A stretch of 64,000 nt of DNA from Burhinus oedicnemus (lineage: Eukaryota; Chordata; Aves; Charadriiformes; Burhinidae), in contig VFFE01006709.1 of the NCBI GenBank assembly GCA_008921705.1, positions 124,436 to 188,435 of the forward strand, written 5' to 3'. Below are positions 27,801 to 40,060 of the stretch, piece after piece. Under the pieces are notes generated by a model, which saw only the letters and a list, made by a program, of their open reading frames with translations, did not search any database and was not told the DNA's origin. A program made the position numbers and the translations under genes. How positions within the stretch are numbered: position 1 is the first letter of the stretch; each line of letters opens with the position of its first letter.

Positions 27801-28114
27801 CAGAAGAAATTAGTCAGTTCAGCTGACTCTTCTAGAGCAGCCTGTTTCAGAGGAATGATATAGACACCAACACATTAGTTTGCTTACTATGACCTGGTTA
27901 CATTTCAGTAAGTTTGTCTCGGGGGTTGAAGTGAAAGGGGTGGGAATAGCAGTTTTTCTGTTGAAATTTATAATTAACAATAATCTCTCTTTTGATGTAC
28001 TACTTAAAGCATCTCTCTTCACTTGTCCCTGCTTATTCAAGACCCAATCACATAAGCTTTAACTCAAATGTTGCTTGATACCCTTAAGTATTGCACATCA
28101 AGGAATTTTGTTGT
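18814..28114. other. AT-rich non-genic sequence with one exon-like unit
   Basis: Apart from the exon-like unit at 21356-21465 (listed separately) I see no gene or recognised transposon. Homopolymers include T15 at 19711-19725, T19 at 22300-22318 and A17 at 24503-24519. A plus-strand frame at 21970-22278 of about 100 codons lies in a slightly less AT-rich patch just before the T19 tract, but it shows no known domain. The other frames (19.8, 20.0, 20.5, 22.4, 22.7, 23.7, 24.5, 25.9, 27.6-28.1 kb) look random. Confidence 0.5.
21356..21465 (+). ncRNA. Candidate non-coding (lncRNA or UTR) exon
   Basis: A 110-base unit is preceded by a good acceptor (tctttctttttccag) and followed by a consensus donor (GCAG then GTGAGT). 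All three plus-strand frames contain stop codons within it (TAA, TGA and TAG in frames 1, 2 and 3), so it cannot be an internal coding exon. If spliced it would be part of a lncRNA or an untranslated exon. The only promoter visible upstream on this strand would be divergent firing from the CpG island at 1-1.85 kb. Without transcript data this could be chance pairing of splice-like signals. Confidence 0.3.
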
Positions 28115-28413
28115 TGTCCTGGTTCCAGTGGGGACAGGGTTAATTTTCCCAAGAATCTGGCCCCAGACACAGGTATTCCATACCATGTGACGCAGGAGAG
28201 TGGGTCCAGTTGGTAAGCAGTGGTACAGGAATTGTGTTTGTACTTTCCTCTGCCAGTAGTATTGTTTTCCTCTTCCCTTTGCTGTTCTGTTAAACTGCCT
28301 TTATCTCAGCCCATGAGTTTTGCCCTTTTCTTCCAATTCTCCCCCACAGCTGTGGAGGGGTTGAGCGAGGGGCCGCAGGGTTCTTTGCTGCCAGCTGAGG
28401 CCAAACCACAACA
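28115..28413 (+). mobile_element. Solo LTR of an avian endogenous retrovirus
   Basis: The segment starts TGTCCTGGTTCCAG and ends ACCACAACA, and it contains 'gttaaactgcctttatctca' followed by 'gcccatgagttttgc' and, near the 3' end, 'gagcgaggggccgcagg'. These blocks occur in the same order in a very common family of bird ERV LTRs (5' TGTCCTGG, 3' ...AAACCACRACA). There is no retroviral internal sequence on either side, so it is a solo LTR left by recombination. The middle is short for the family, which suggests an internal deletion. Flanking pentamers GTTGT (28110-28114) and GCTGT (28414-28418) match at four of five positions and may be the decayed target-site duplication. The open frame starting at 28220 runs through the LTR and is not a gene. 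Confidence 0.85.
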
Positions 28414-31400
28414 GCTGTATTTAGTAGTAGTCCTGTGGCTAGGGAGCTTAAAAATGAAGCAAATGGAGTATACAGATAGAAATGGAAGATATTTCTATCC
28501 CTGTCTGTATTTGACCCTGAATGATTCGTCTCCCAAGATCATGCCCCATATGGTACACTGGAGCACAGCAGTCTTGTACCTCTGTAAAAGTACTGCTGTA
28601 GAAGCTGTGTAATTTTCTGTATGATACTTCAATATGCACTGAGTCAGGAATGACTGAGAGAATAATCCTCTGGCTTGGTGACTAGAAATCTTAGTTTATG
28701 TGCAAATCATTTCCTGTTCCAATGATTCTTTAAAACATCTTGGGTACAGTTAACTATTTCAATAGGAGGCAAGGGAGATCTAGAACATCTTAAAAAACAG
28801 CAGTTGGAGTTTCCCCGTAGGATGTGAAATCCCCCAGGGAAGTCTGGCAAGTGCCAAAGAGGCTAAAAATCCACTATTGTGGTCCCTTGCATTTCAGGGA
28901 TCACCACAACCCTCTTAATTTTGTTTGCCTACCCCTAAAAAGCTTCCAGGTGAGGGGTTCTGGCAAAAATAGACAATAGACAAATTCAGGATGACCAAAA
29001 CTTTTCTTGATAAACAGTCTATTTCACGGGAAGAATCACTGAGCTGTGAGTAATTATTAGTGAAGAGAGAGCAATACGTTACTAATTTTAATGTGACCTG
29101 CAAATTTCTCTACAATCAGTGCTGCACCAAATACCCTATCAAATCTCAGCAGAAACATTGTTATATGTATTAATATATATTTTATGGATTTTTTACTGTT
29201 TTTAAAAGACATAGTAAAACTTGAGAATGGTTAGTATGCAAGAGCTCAAATGCAGGGCAGAAAAACAAAATTACCTAAGATAACACGTTCCCCTTATCAA
29301 AGATACACACTTCTTCACTAGATAGATTTGTATACAAAAGATATGATCACGAGAGCCACAGCTTTGCTCTGTCAAACACACCTTCAAAATTCTACTTCTT
29401 GCATATACAGTGGAATGGTACTACACCTCCCTTCATAGTCCAGAAACATGAGATTGATTATATCTGGAGAAGATAGTGCTAAAATATGACTTAAAACAGC
29501 AACATTGCATCAGTTAAGGATGGTTTGATTAGGCCTCCCAGATAGAAAGCAACAACAATAGAAATTCTCTGATAAACAGATATTTAAATTAATTTCATAA
29601 ATCAAATGTCTCTATTGTTGTGAAAACGTTGCAGTGACCCGTGAACAGATTCCACTGCCTTGTTTTTAACATTCAGCTGAATTCTATGTGTATTTTAGTA
29701 TTTGTTTGTTCTAAAAACATAGCAATCTGCCTCAAGCAGATTAGTAAGAGACAAGCTGGCACATTCAATTCTATAAGGGATTCTGAACAAGCAGCTGAAA
29801 AGCAACTATTTAAAAATCAGCAATCCTGTTTCAGACTGAGACAAAATGAGAGACTCCAAGGCATTCTCTTTACTAGGTTTTATAACTATTTGAATTGCAA
29901 CAACAGGGGAAAAAACCCCAGGTTTCTTTCTTTGAATGGCATTGTTGGAGAAACTCCTTTTGAAAATTACAACAAAGCAGAAGTGAGTCTCTTTTATACA
30001 TAGGCTAATTTGCATCATCCTTGCAGCACACAGAAAAGTCAGCAACAAAGCCATTTTTGTTTGAAATGCATTAAATATAAGAACAGCAAGCTTCACCTTT
30101 CTTTTTTGAAGGAAAAAGCATTGTGAAGGTACAGAAATAATTATTTTTTGAAACAAAGCACATTTAGCAAGTTTTCCTTAGAATTTGGCTTCTTATCGTA
30201 CATATTTGCACCACATATTGATAATACATCTTAAAACTCACCTTCTGTGTGTCTGGAGTACCTCTGAATGTGACAAAGGGCACCTGTTGTTTTTAAGCCC
30301 ATTTGCAGCTCTTTCAGTGTAACAGCACAGCTGGCTCACCTCAGGCACTGCCTCCCCCCTCTGCTGATTCCAGGGCTCAAAAGCTCTTCCCTATCCCATT
30401 TCCCAGCAGCACCTTAGCCTAGCCCATTTGCTCTTATAGCAATCATGCTAATTGTTTCTTTCAATAGAGTAAGTCAAATACTCTCCTTTTTAACATGGGT
30501 GACTTCACTGGGACTGCATGTGTGTAACTGTAGAGGAGAAGATAGTCTTTTGTCATTAAGATAGTAAGAAAAATTATCTTGGAGCACCAATATTTCTGAG
30601 GATTTTTCTGTAATGCATATGTGTAGGACTGTCTCCTTTGTGTGTCTGCTTTCATGCAGCATCTTAATTTTTTGGACTGGTCTCCTGTAAAAAGCTTTAA
30701 TTGATCCTGTATCTAGTTCCTCCTCACAGAACACCGAGGATACTGAAGTGCTGGTATAGTTCGGCTTATGTGGGACCTATGTCTACCAGGCAAGAGTCCG
30801 CGCTGTTCCTGCATACACGTGCAATAACCAGCAACACATCCAGAAAGTTGTGGGATGGGAGGCTATAGAGTGATTCATTTAACACTAAAGAAATTGTGAT
30901 GTATTTTAAGGAGAACTCGCCATTTACCCCAGGGCTGTAATTTCACCATAGCCAGAGCAGTATTCATAGATATTTATAATGGTAGAAATGAGAACACAGT
31001 GTCTTGCATCAAATTGGAAAAGATATTCAGAAGTAAACTTATTTTGTAGAAGCAAATGACACGCATCTTCATAGAATTATCATCAGCAGCTAATTATAAC
31101 TGTATACCTTATGATTTAACCTTGTCTACCAAGCACAAACATATGAGATCTGATTTCAGAGACAGTCAGAAGAGTGCAGCAAATTATTTTATTATCTCCA
31201 ATGTAGATTTTGGGTTTTTCTGCCATGCTGTTCACAGGTTTCTTTCCCAATCCTTCACATACGCTGATCTTAGTTTGTGGCTCAATTTCTACTGAAGATT
31301 TTAAGATGATACATGAGATACTACTTTTTTCCCCAAAATCATCATATTTAAGATTAAAATCTAAAGAAGTGGACTGTGGTAATAAGAAGGAAATTCTGAG

Positions 31401-34400
31401 CAGTGCTTATTTGTGATTTTATCTTGTTAGTGTCGTCCTAAGGAAGAAAAAGCTGGACTCAAATACTGTACTGAAGATAGTCTGGGATGCAATATGAAGC
31501 ATCACCCAACTAATGTGTTCCCACACTGTATATTTACTTTTCCCCCATCATTTCTTCACTTTCTATTAGCAGGGAGGAATAGACATGGAGTGTACTTGAA
31601 GGTACATCTGATTTTATATAGCCTAGCTCATCAATATTTAGAGCTCTGTAAACCGCCTTTGCTGCAAGCAGAAATGCACTTCAATGCCATGCTCACAGTG
31701 TACGGATTGGAGAAAAAGGTGAAGGCAGGAGCACTGTAAACCAGCAGACTGGAACCAAGCTGGGCCCTAAGAAGACCAGAAGGGAAAGAGTTACAGTCTG
31801 AGAAAACAGGCATCCGCAAGCTTCTTGCATAAACATCCCACTTATTACTCATTTGTTGACTGGTACTCCCTCTTGATTTTATTCCATCCCTATTTTTGCA
31901 TCTTATGGAGGACAACTATATAGAAGAACTGTACAGAAGAACTACATAGAATACTACATAGAACTACATTTTTTTCTATAAAAATTGTACTTAACTTGCT
32001 AAGAATGATTTATATGCAGAGTGTGGTGATGGGGTGAACTTCAGCCATGTTATCTTCGAACATTTCATTCCTTAAAGAACTGGAAAAGTTATTTAGCTTT
32101 CTGACCACATATCAGAAGAAGATTAGAATTTGCAATAGAAGTTGAGTTAGCTAAGCCTGTAAGAATAAAATATTGCTCTATTACATAAGTACCGATAAGA
32201 CAAAGGAAGTCAAATGACTAAATTAAAATATAAAATCCAAAGATTCGGACAGGCAAAACACTAATAGCATTGTTTTAGTTGGCCATTTTCTGGGACTATA
32301 TACGTTTTCCCATTCATGAACGCTGTTTTCTTTGAATTTCAGCCTTTGAGGAAATGTTTTTTGGGTTTTTTTTAGGTTTTGTTAGTGATGCCTACAGTGA
32401 AACTATGAAAGAAATGGGGTAATTGCACTATTTCCTATCTAGAGGTGATTTTGATGCAGAGTTTTCATTTGCAGGCTGGAAATCAGTATTTCAAGTTAAG
32501 ATTTCTGTGATGACCTCATCAGTGACTTGGGTATATCAAGTAAAATACACACGTGATGCTGAGAATACTCCCAGATTTTACATTACTGAATGCTCTGAAA
32601 AAACCTCACTGGTCACCTGACAGGACAGGGATGAATTCATTTCAGAAATGGAGTCTGCCTTTGTGTTCGTGAAAAAAAATTACGCAATGTCTATCCTTAG
32701 AAGAATTACAGAGTCATAGGAGTAAAGAGGTACAGAAAAATTACATTTCTTCCATTTGTTTATTTGGGATGTATCAGATTATGCATTTGCTATATAATAT
32801 TTTCAAAGCTGGTTTAAGTGGAACTGATAAAAAGAATATATGTTATTAAAACTGCATTGTGATATGATAGTATATACTGGCTTAGGGGACTAATTTACCT
32901 TTGCACATGTTCCTCATGAACATGAGGTTTTGTATCCTTATATAATATGGTAAGAGAGTCTCTTCTGACTTGAAAGTGGAAAAGCAGCTCAAGCACTGTT
33001 TATATGTGCCCAGGCCAGCAACCATATGTGTAAAGAACAATAAGCATTGCACTTGATTCTCCTCAGATGTTCATTATGATTTTCTTAATAATTAGATACA
33101 ATTATTTGATTCTTTAAATCTTTGTTGACAATTTTACAGTACAGAGCTGAGCCTTGTGAAATTGTGGGGCAAAATGTCACAAAGCTGGAAAGGCAGCTGT
33201 TCTGTAAAAAACTGTTAGGTTTGGCAGACGAGGAAAGGTTTGGATTGTAAAGGGTCATGTTCCCTAACTTCTGTCATTGCTTAGATTCATAGAGAGCATG
33301 TTCTGATTGACAGCGTAAACTGTTCTAGGGAAGTCCATGTCAGTGAGAGTCATTGCAGTACAGTGCCAGCTTGACTAAGAGAATACTGGAAATGGGAAGA
33401 GATGAACACTGTTTTCTCCTAGCATCTTGTTTAGTCTGCTTCAAAAATGGTGATCAGACATTGCATGATAGTTTTGTGAAGTCTTTTGTGTTGCTTGTTG
33501 CCTGAAATACAGATTGGATTTTTTAGGATGGATAGCAGTTTCTTGAAGAATGAATGGGTTGTCCGTAAATATTAACAGAAGTTGGAGTCAGAAGAGGGGA
33601 TGCGATTGTTTGCCCTCCTGCTCTGCTTTTGTTGTCATTCTCTGCCCATACACATTCTTTGCCTAATACTATCTTGGCTACAAGATGAACTGTACTTTAA
33701 ATCCCATTTTTGTGTACTCCTTCAATAACAGAACTTGGTACTTCCACATCTCCCTGTGACAAACCAGGTGGTCCTACACTGGATGTTTAGGTGACAGCAT
33801 CCTGCTTCCCAGCTGTGATAATAAATAAGGGGCATAAGATCTGGCACTTGTAAACTCTTTTATTTTGGAAGCTTCTGACCAACATCTGGATAAAATTATT
33901 CCAAAAAATATTCCTCCAAATGAAATATTTTTATCTAAACAATGGTATGTGCCATGAATGCAGATAAACTAATATTAGTCAGATACACTGATTAACAGCA
34001 ACAACATGAAAATGAAACTATCTCCCTCCATAAGTTTTTTTGATATATATGCATGGGCTAAACTCATAAATTACTAAATTATGCCTATAATTGGTACCTC
34101 GTTCTTGTGCAGATATTCTAATCAGATTGAGATTCCTTTTTTGGTACTTTAATAAAACAGACAATAATAAAACAATGAGTATGAGTCAGATACCTCAAGT
34201 GTAGGTATCTAGTGTTATTTTAGGTGCTTTAAGCTATCCTGTCTGATTTCTGGCTTCTGCTATAGAAGGGCAGCTCTTCCAGCTCTCCCATTTGTCATGT
34301 GTCAGACCTAGCCAGGCAAAAGTCCTGGGTGCCCTAGGGTATCCAAAACGCCACTGGTTGCCACTGTTCAGGCACATAGATTGTTCCAGTATCTCTTGCT

Positions 34401-35190
34401 GGCACTGCTGGTTAGTGAGTAAGAGTCTGTAGAAAAGGATTTTAAGTGAAGATTTTTTTGTTAGCTGAGCTTCCTACTATGACTGGAAAATTTAATCCCA
34501 AATACAGTATGCATGGCTTTGGCAGCATGTCTGGGTAGTAACCTAAAGCAGTTCTACATATTTTCATACGTGCTATAAAGCTGACTTGGCCCAATTGAAA
34601 TAAACTGAAAAATTTTTAAGGCTCAAATCTAAGAAACACTTTACATTAAAGTTCCATTTATAAATAGTCTTTTAATATCTGTTATATGGTTGCCAGATGG
34701 ACTCCTGTTCTTTTATAACTTACGATATAGTATGTTGTGCTTCTGCACTTTCTTATTATGTTGAATTATCAGCAAGTGATTCTGTTGCAAGAACTATAAA
34801 TAAGATGTAATCCAAGCAAATATTTTTCAAATATGCCTGTTTTATACCTTTTTTAGATTATTCAAAGTCTGAATTCTTTCTGTAATAGCAGAGGGTTTTT
34901 TGGGCATAAAAGGGCCTTACCATTATGTCTTAAAATGGAAAGAGAGGCCTAGTTCCCATACACTGTTTCTTTGAAGGAGTTTTACAAAAAGGTTGTTTTG
35001 ATCACTTTGATTGACCATCTTTTAACATGTCCCGAATATTTCCATTTTCTTTATTGATAAGTTTAAAGATTAGGTGTATATGTCTGTACACCTGGTTGAT
35101 GTCTAACTTTCAGGTCCATCTAGTACGATGGAAATAATGTACATTACAAGTTCACAGACTGGTCTTGAAGATAAAGGTTTTTAGTGATCA
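28414..35190. other. AT-rich non-genic sequence, no gene seen
   Basis: No gene or clear repeat was recognised. The frame at 29641-30003 (120 codons, plus) overlaps an antisense frame of similar length at 29806-30156; neither has a recognisable domain. Frames at 30.5-30.7, 31.1-31.9 and 32.4 kb are similar. A slightly GC-richer patch at about 30.24-30.43 kb shows no structure I could assign. Confidence 0.5.
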
Positions 35191-35194
35191 GATC

Positions 35195-36570
35195 TTGCTT
35201 AAATTGGTAAATGCACCTGCCACCTTGCCCATTTATTAATGATTTCCTTCTGAAAATCCTGTAGATTTTTTTAATCACTGACAGTTTTTGGAAATTGACT
35301 GACTTCCTGTTGTACTTTGTCTTTCTAATGAAGTGATTGAGTTGCAGTTTACTCTGATTTTCATTAGATTTTATTTTTTCTCATAACAAAAATAATTTTT
35401 TGGGGGTAATATTAGACTGCTTTTTTTCTTTGCCCATTTGTTGAGCTAGTGCTTAAAGCTATGTCATCGACAAAGTCTAGATCTTCAAAATCTGTTATTG
35501 CTGTGGAATGGAATGCATACATAATATGTCTATATTTTCTAATATTGAAGTTAATGACAATACCAAACACGATAGCTTAGAGAATACATCATTATTTAAT
35601 ATCAGTCTATATGATTAACCATTCTTTCAAGACTATGTTTTAGCTATGCAAGCTCCACTGCAATGATGGCAATAATTTTTGTTAGAATATAATAACAATT
35701 CAAGATGTTCTGTAGTGGTTTGTGATAGAAGCTCTCCATGTGCTGGGGAAATCTATGAAGTTTGTGCTGAGTGGTAAATGGTATTTGATGCTCTCTTTGA
35801 TGATTATACTCAGGGTAAAAATCTGGGCAACACATGAAATGCAACTCATTCTTGCTTTATTTCAGCTCTAAAAAAAAAGAAAAGAAAAGAAAAAAATGCT
35901 TAAAGTTACTTTACTTATGTCCACAGTTTTGCTCACCTCAATCACTTTTGCACTAAGTCACACTCATGTAAGACACCTTTTTTGGTATCTCAATTTCAGG
36001 TATTGTTATACTAAAGGCTTTTCTTGGTTCCATATCATTCCCCCACTGCCTTCTCTTTCACAAATTTTAACTGTTTGTAGGTCTTCCCATCCTCCCTTTG
36101 TGATATAACATGTTTAATGTTTAGTTCTGGGAATGTATTTTCTTTGTTGAAGTGTCCTGTGGTGCTAGTTGAGTTAGTTCTTGGAAAGTGTCACTTCTTG
36201 TTTTCTCTCTGTTAAAGTTTTTTTCTGTTTAACCTTGGCAACCTTTCCAGATAGTGTAAACTGGCTAGCTGGGACCTTGTTGAGCTGATAAAGTGATTTA
36301 CTATTACTTCTTTCAGCAACAACTTCAACTTCTTTGGCAATATTATCCACATACTTCCTCTTGCCTTTTTACCTCCATTTTTTACTGCCCTGTCCTTTCT
36401 TTTGTACAGACTTTTTCTCTGCCTTTTATCCAGGAAAAAAGCCATCTCCAAATGTGTTTTTGAAGTGCTGACACTTGCTTTGGCATGTTTCCTTTCTTTA
36501 ACATAGTTCCACATAGCGTCTCTTAGCAGGTCTGTAAGTTTATTTGTCTGGGAACCAGCTGCAATCATAT
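35195..36570 (-). mobile_element. Decayed RTE-like LINE (non-LTR retrotransposon) with reverse transcriptase remnants
   Basis: Translating the minus strand from right to left gives, in order, blocks seen in RTE/jockey-type LINE polymerases. At 36212-36568 there is a basic region with 'WNYVKERKHAKASVSTSKTH' and 'KDRAVKNGGKKARG', like the linker before the RT domain. Near 36160 'LTQLAPQDT' resembles the block ahead of the RT fingers. At 35748-35759 FIDF corresponds to RT motif A. At 35463-35474 FVDD lies within 'EDLDFVDDIALS', which corresponds to motif C (usually FADD). At 35216-35242 'SLINGQGGR' resembles the thumb block 'YLGS(V)I...GG'. Frameshifts and stops separate the blocks, so it is dead. 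The motifs differ from CR1, whose fragments elsewhere in the window are distinct. The 5' part may extend to about 36.86 kb. The clade assignment (RTE-like) is from remembered motifs, not alignment. Confidence 0.7.
35866..35896. repeat. A-rich (AAAAG)n low-complexity tract
   Basis: A run of A interrupted by single G at roughly five-base spacing (aaaagaaaag type) interrupts the decayed LINE. It lies between the blocks corresponding to RT motif A and the fingers, so it is probably a later expansion or insertion, not the tail of the element. Confidence 0.7.
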
Positions 36571-38060
36571 CATGCCTATGACACTGCCACGCAAAAAAGA
36601 CAATGACATATTCACGATGCCTTCTTGTGATGGGCTCAGGTCATATAATACCTGAAATCTGCTCTTCAGTTTAATTTGAAATTGCTGCTCTAATGCTTTT
36701 TATTTCAACTTTTTGATAGTGCTTTTGGGTGGCATGGCTCTTTACTAGTTACGAAACCTAAAAGCAGTTTTGCCAGGCTTTCCACACTCTGATTTTGAGA
36801 CTGGCTATTTGTCTGTAGCACTCAACTTCATTGTCCATGTCCCCACCCTTTATTCAAAAATAGGTTATAAAATGCACAGAATTTTGCAATTAAAAAATAG
36901 TTTATTAACTTTCTTGATCACAGTTATTGCACTGAGAGAATAGCCACGCTCTTGTTCTGTTCCCACAAAAGGCTGTGGCAGATAATCTTTTGTAGGATAC
37001 TGGCAGTACTTTTGTGGTCGTGGTTGTTGCTATTGTTTATTTAATTGCAAGTAAGATGACTGCAGTTTGTGAGTTTGATCTACAAGCCAAAGGACAAAAA
37101 AGCCATTTTATTACGCTTTGTACAAATTGTCTAGTACAAAATACAAAAAGGCACGGAGAAAGAGCGGGCAATCTGGTGCTTGCCCTTGCTGTAGCAGATG
37201 TGCTGTGGGGTAAGGATGCCTGGGTCTTGCAGGGAAAAAACCCAGGATTCTCTTCTGCATTGAAACCTGGCAAGTGGCTATAGTGCACCAGTTTGAGTTA
37301 ATGTGTTTTCATTTGGAGTTTGTTTTAGAAATAGAGTGAGACTTCAGAGATGTGGAGAGACTTTCACCTGGAACATTGTTTTTCCATGTTTTCATAAAAG
37401 GCTGTGTTACTGGGCTAATTGCTACACTCTGGCTTGCAAAGAAGATTAAAAACCACTTTTGTACTGAGTTGTATGCTTGTCAGTCATTCTGTAACATACA
37501 CTCTAAGTAAAACATTACTAGGCAGAATCGTTATATGTATGACACTTTCAGGGTACGATACTAAAGATTAAAAATTAGCAACCTATATATCCTCATCATA
37601 AAAATAAGTATCCTACCCCAACAGATCTTCTGCAATGTAAAAGTGAACATTTTAAAGGGGTTCATTAAGTTGTAATATGCACTGTCAGATATGCTTTTAT
37701 GCTAAGAAATGACAGCTCATATCTTTCGTTGTTCATATAGCTGTACCTTAGCTCTTCATGGTTTCTTTCTGACTAGAAAATTGTTTTAGAAATATAATAT
37801 AAATGGAATATTAAAGTTTTGGCAGCTGTATTTGAGGACTTATAAAGAAGAGATGAGATTCATGGAAGGTAAACATGCCTGTCTTCACAATGAAATTATT
37901 AAAAGAAAATTATACATGAGCATCCCAAGTTAAAACTCTGAGAAAAAGAAAAGAACAAAGAATCAAATAATCTATTTGCAGTTGCCTAACAGGTAATTAA
38001 GTCACTAGAAAGAACAAACATAAATAAATCATATTAAAGGACCCTAATTTTAATCTCTGG
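36571..38060. other. Non-genic sequence, possibly 5' remains of the LINE
   Basis: The part up to about 36.86 kb could hold the further 5' portion of the minus-strand LINE (the endonuclease to RT linker), but I could not align it block by block. From 36.87 to 38.06 kb nothing is recognised. Overlapping opposite-strand frames at 37014-37288 have no known motifs. Confidence 0.35.
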
Positions 38061-38094
38061 CAGGGTTCCTTGTGTAGGTTAGAAGCACACATGC

Positions 38095-38715
38095 ACCTTA
38101 ATAAAGCTTTTGACGCTCTCAGGTGACGTTTGGCTAAGCAAATGAGTACAAGTTGGCGTAGATTAAATTACTACCATGTGAATGCAGGAGTTGCTGGAAA
38201 GTCATACTCTATGTATCAAAGGTTCCCAACAAAATGGAAAAATACGCCAAGTGGAGTTCTTCAGGGGTCTCTCCTGTGTTCATTTTGGTTCATAGTTTCA
38301 TTAATAACTTGAATGATGGAATAGAATATTCCATTAAAGTTCCTGTGGAGAAAGTAATCTTAGATTTAATAATTTCCTATTAGAATTAGCTGATAATATT
38401 AGAATTTTAAAGTTGCTTGACCAGTTGCAGAAAAGTTCTGAAGTATTTAAAAATACAATTCACTCATGATGTGTAAAACCCACTGCATTTAGGTACGACT
38501 AATCAGAGGCCATGTTTTTATGAGATGAAATATTTAGTGGTGATCTGTACCTAAGATAGATAAACATGCAGTAGGTCTCAGAGAAAGCCTGTCTGAAGTT
38601 TTTAAGAATGGGTTAGAAAAACATGTATGAGTGGTGGTTTATGTGTATCTGATCCTGCCTACTTGCAATGAGATGGATCAAATAGGCTCCCAAGTTCCCA
38701 ATCTGCTATGGATTC
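38095..38715 (+). mobile_element. Decayed CR1-type LINE with reverse transcriptase trace
   Basis: Plus-strand translation shows 'SGVLQGSLLCSF' with GVLQGS at 38253-38270, equivalent to the RT motif SGVPQGSVLGPLLF of CR1 polymerases, followed in a shifted frame by remnants of 'FINDLDDGIE' (attaataacttgaatgatgga). Upstream, 'AKQMSTSWRRLNYY' and 'VAGKSYSMYQRF' sit where CR1 has its FDTV-to-WI.NWL region. The catalytic FADD block that should follow is unreadable. Near 38.65-38.71 kb 'gatcctgcctacttgcaatg' and 'caagttcccaatctgctatg' resemble an old CR1-like 3' end. It is heavily mutated and certainly inactive. It could be an older CR1 subfamily than the other fragments in the window. Confidence 0.7.
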
Positions 38716-39901
38716 TGTTATCAAATGAACCTGGTATGCTTGGCAGGGGTCAAAGCCATAAGGGTATGAATCTGATCTAATGTCATGTAGCTGTCTTGAG
38801 TGGATGTCTGGTATACATGAGCTCCAAGTTAAGCTCTATGTGTGGGACTTTCAGAAAATCTCGGTATCCATCTAATTTGCTGTGAACACAAGTAGTAAAA
38901 CACCCACCAGAGCTATTGTGTCTTGAGATAAACACTTTTGAAAATCTCACTCTGTATTTATCAAATTAATTTAAACTTCATTTATGGATCTGCATCACTG
39001 AATGTATCAATACTCCCATGGTTTCCACATCCATGATGGGATGTTTGTACCAGCAGGGAAGACCTGCATTATTCTTCAGGATGCTGGTTGCTACTCTTTT
39101 GTTCTGAAGGGTGTTGACAGATGAATTAATTTCCCTCTGTTCTCTTCTTTCTTTAATGGCATAGCCAGCTAATTCTTTTTTGCCTGTTACTTTCTTCTAT
39201 CCTTTGCTTTTACTTTCCTCTTTTACTTTCTTGTGTTATTTTTCTTCCTTTAACTGATCTGCTTCCACTTTCTTCTCACTTCAAAGCTGCATGCTTCCTG
39301 ACATGGGCAAAGAAGATCTGCTGATGGCAATACTCTTGAAACGTTGCTGGTCTTGGTGTGAACAGAAAATAATTATACAGCTTAGTTTCTCGGGTTGTGT
39401 TAGAGCCAGCACTCTTGTAAAAAAGTTCACAAAAACACAGCAAAGCAGAGGAGGAAAGGTTGGGACAGGACTCCAGTGCATCCAGAATTTAAAGGTGTGT
39501 CTATGATCCATTTTTCATGTTAGGAAGGTCTCTGCTCAGATATAAAAAAAGCATTGAACTACAAAAGTTAATTTTATTGGAGCACAAACTAGAACTATGA
39601 GCTCCTACCAAGTAGAAAAAAAACCCCTATCTGCAGAGTAAGACAGAAAAAAAATGTTTATATGTGAGTCTTCTCTACATGTTATATCCTTGCATGAAAT
39701 GTCTGCAGGTTGGCTGTTATTTCCAGTAGAGTGCCATGGGCTGATGTGCTGCAGAGACCTCTAGCAGAGCATCCTGTGTGTCCTTGGGAAAAATACGTGG
39801 GAGGATTTCCTCACCTCTGAGGCTTGTAACGGTGAAGTCACCGTTTGCTCTTGCAGCAGGTTTCTCACTTAATTGTGTGTGTGTTGCTTCCTCTCTGGCA
39901 G

Positions 39902-40060
39902 GCCCAGACTGCACTCCAGAGCCTCTTCTGTGCTGAGCAGGTTTATCGGCTCTGGGGGGGGAGATACTCCTGTATTCTCCTTGACCCAGAGGGCAACAGC
40001 CTGTACAATGGGAACAGGGACCTTTTCTCCCTGCTGCTCAGCCTCGGCCTTTCAAAGTAA
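39902..40060 (+). other. Candidate terminal coding exon, unknown product
   Basis: A polypyrimidine-rich acceptor (ttgcttcctctctggcag) precedes 52 open codons ending in TAA. The composition is more GC-rich and codon-like than its surroundings. The peptide contains 'LQSLFCAEQVYRLWGGR', 'YSCILLDPEGNSLYNG' and 'LFSLLLSLGLSK', without stretches of low complexity. I do not recognise it. No AATAAA lies close downstream, and the opposite strand is also open over 39717-39914, so an old retroelement or chance remains possible. Confidence 0.25.

Noticed and set aside
28220..28612. 130-codon plus-strand frame
   Set aside because: It runs through and out of the solo LTR, so it is a by-product of the repeat.
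29641..30156. Two overlapping opposite-strand frames of 116-120 codons
   Set aside because: Mutually antisense with no recognisable motif on either strand; most likely chance.
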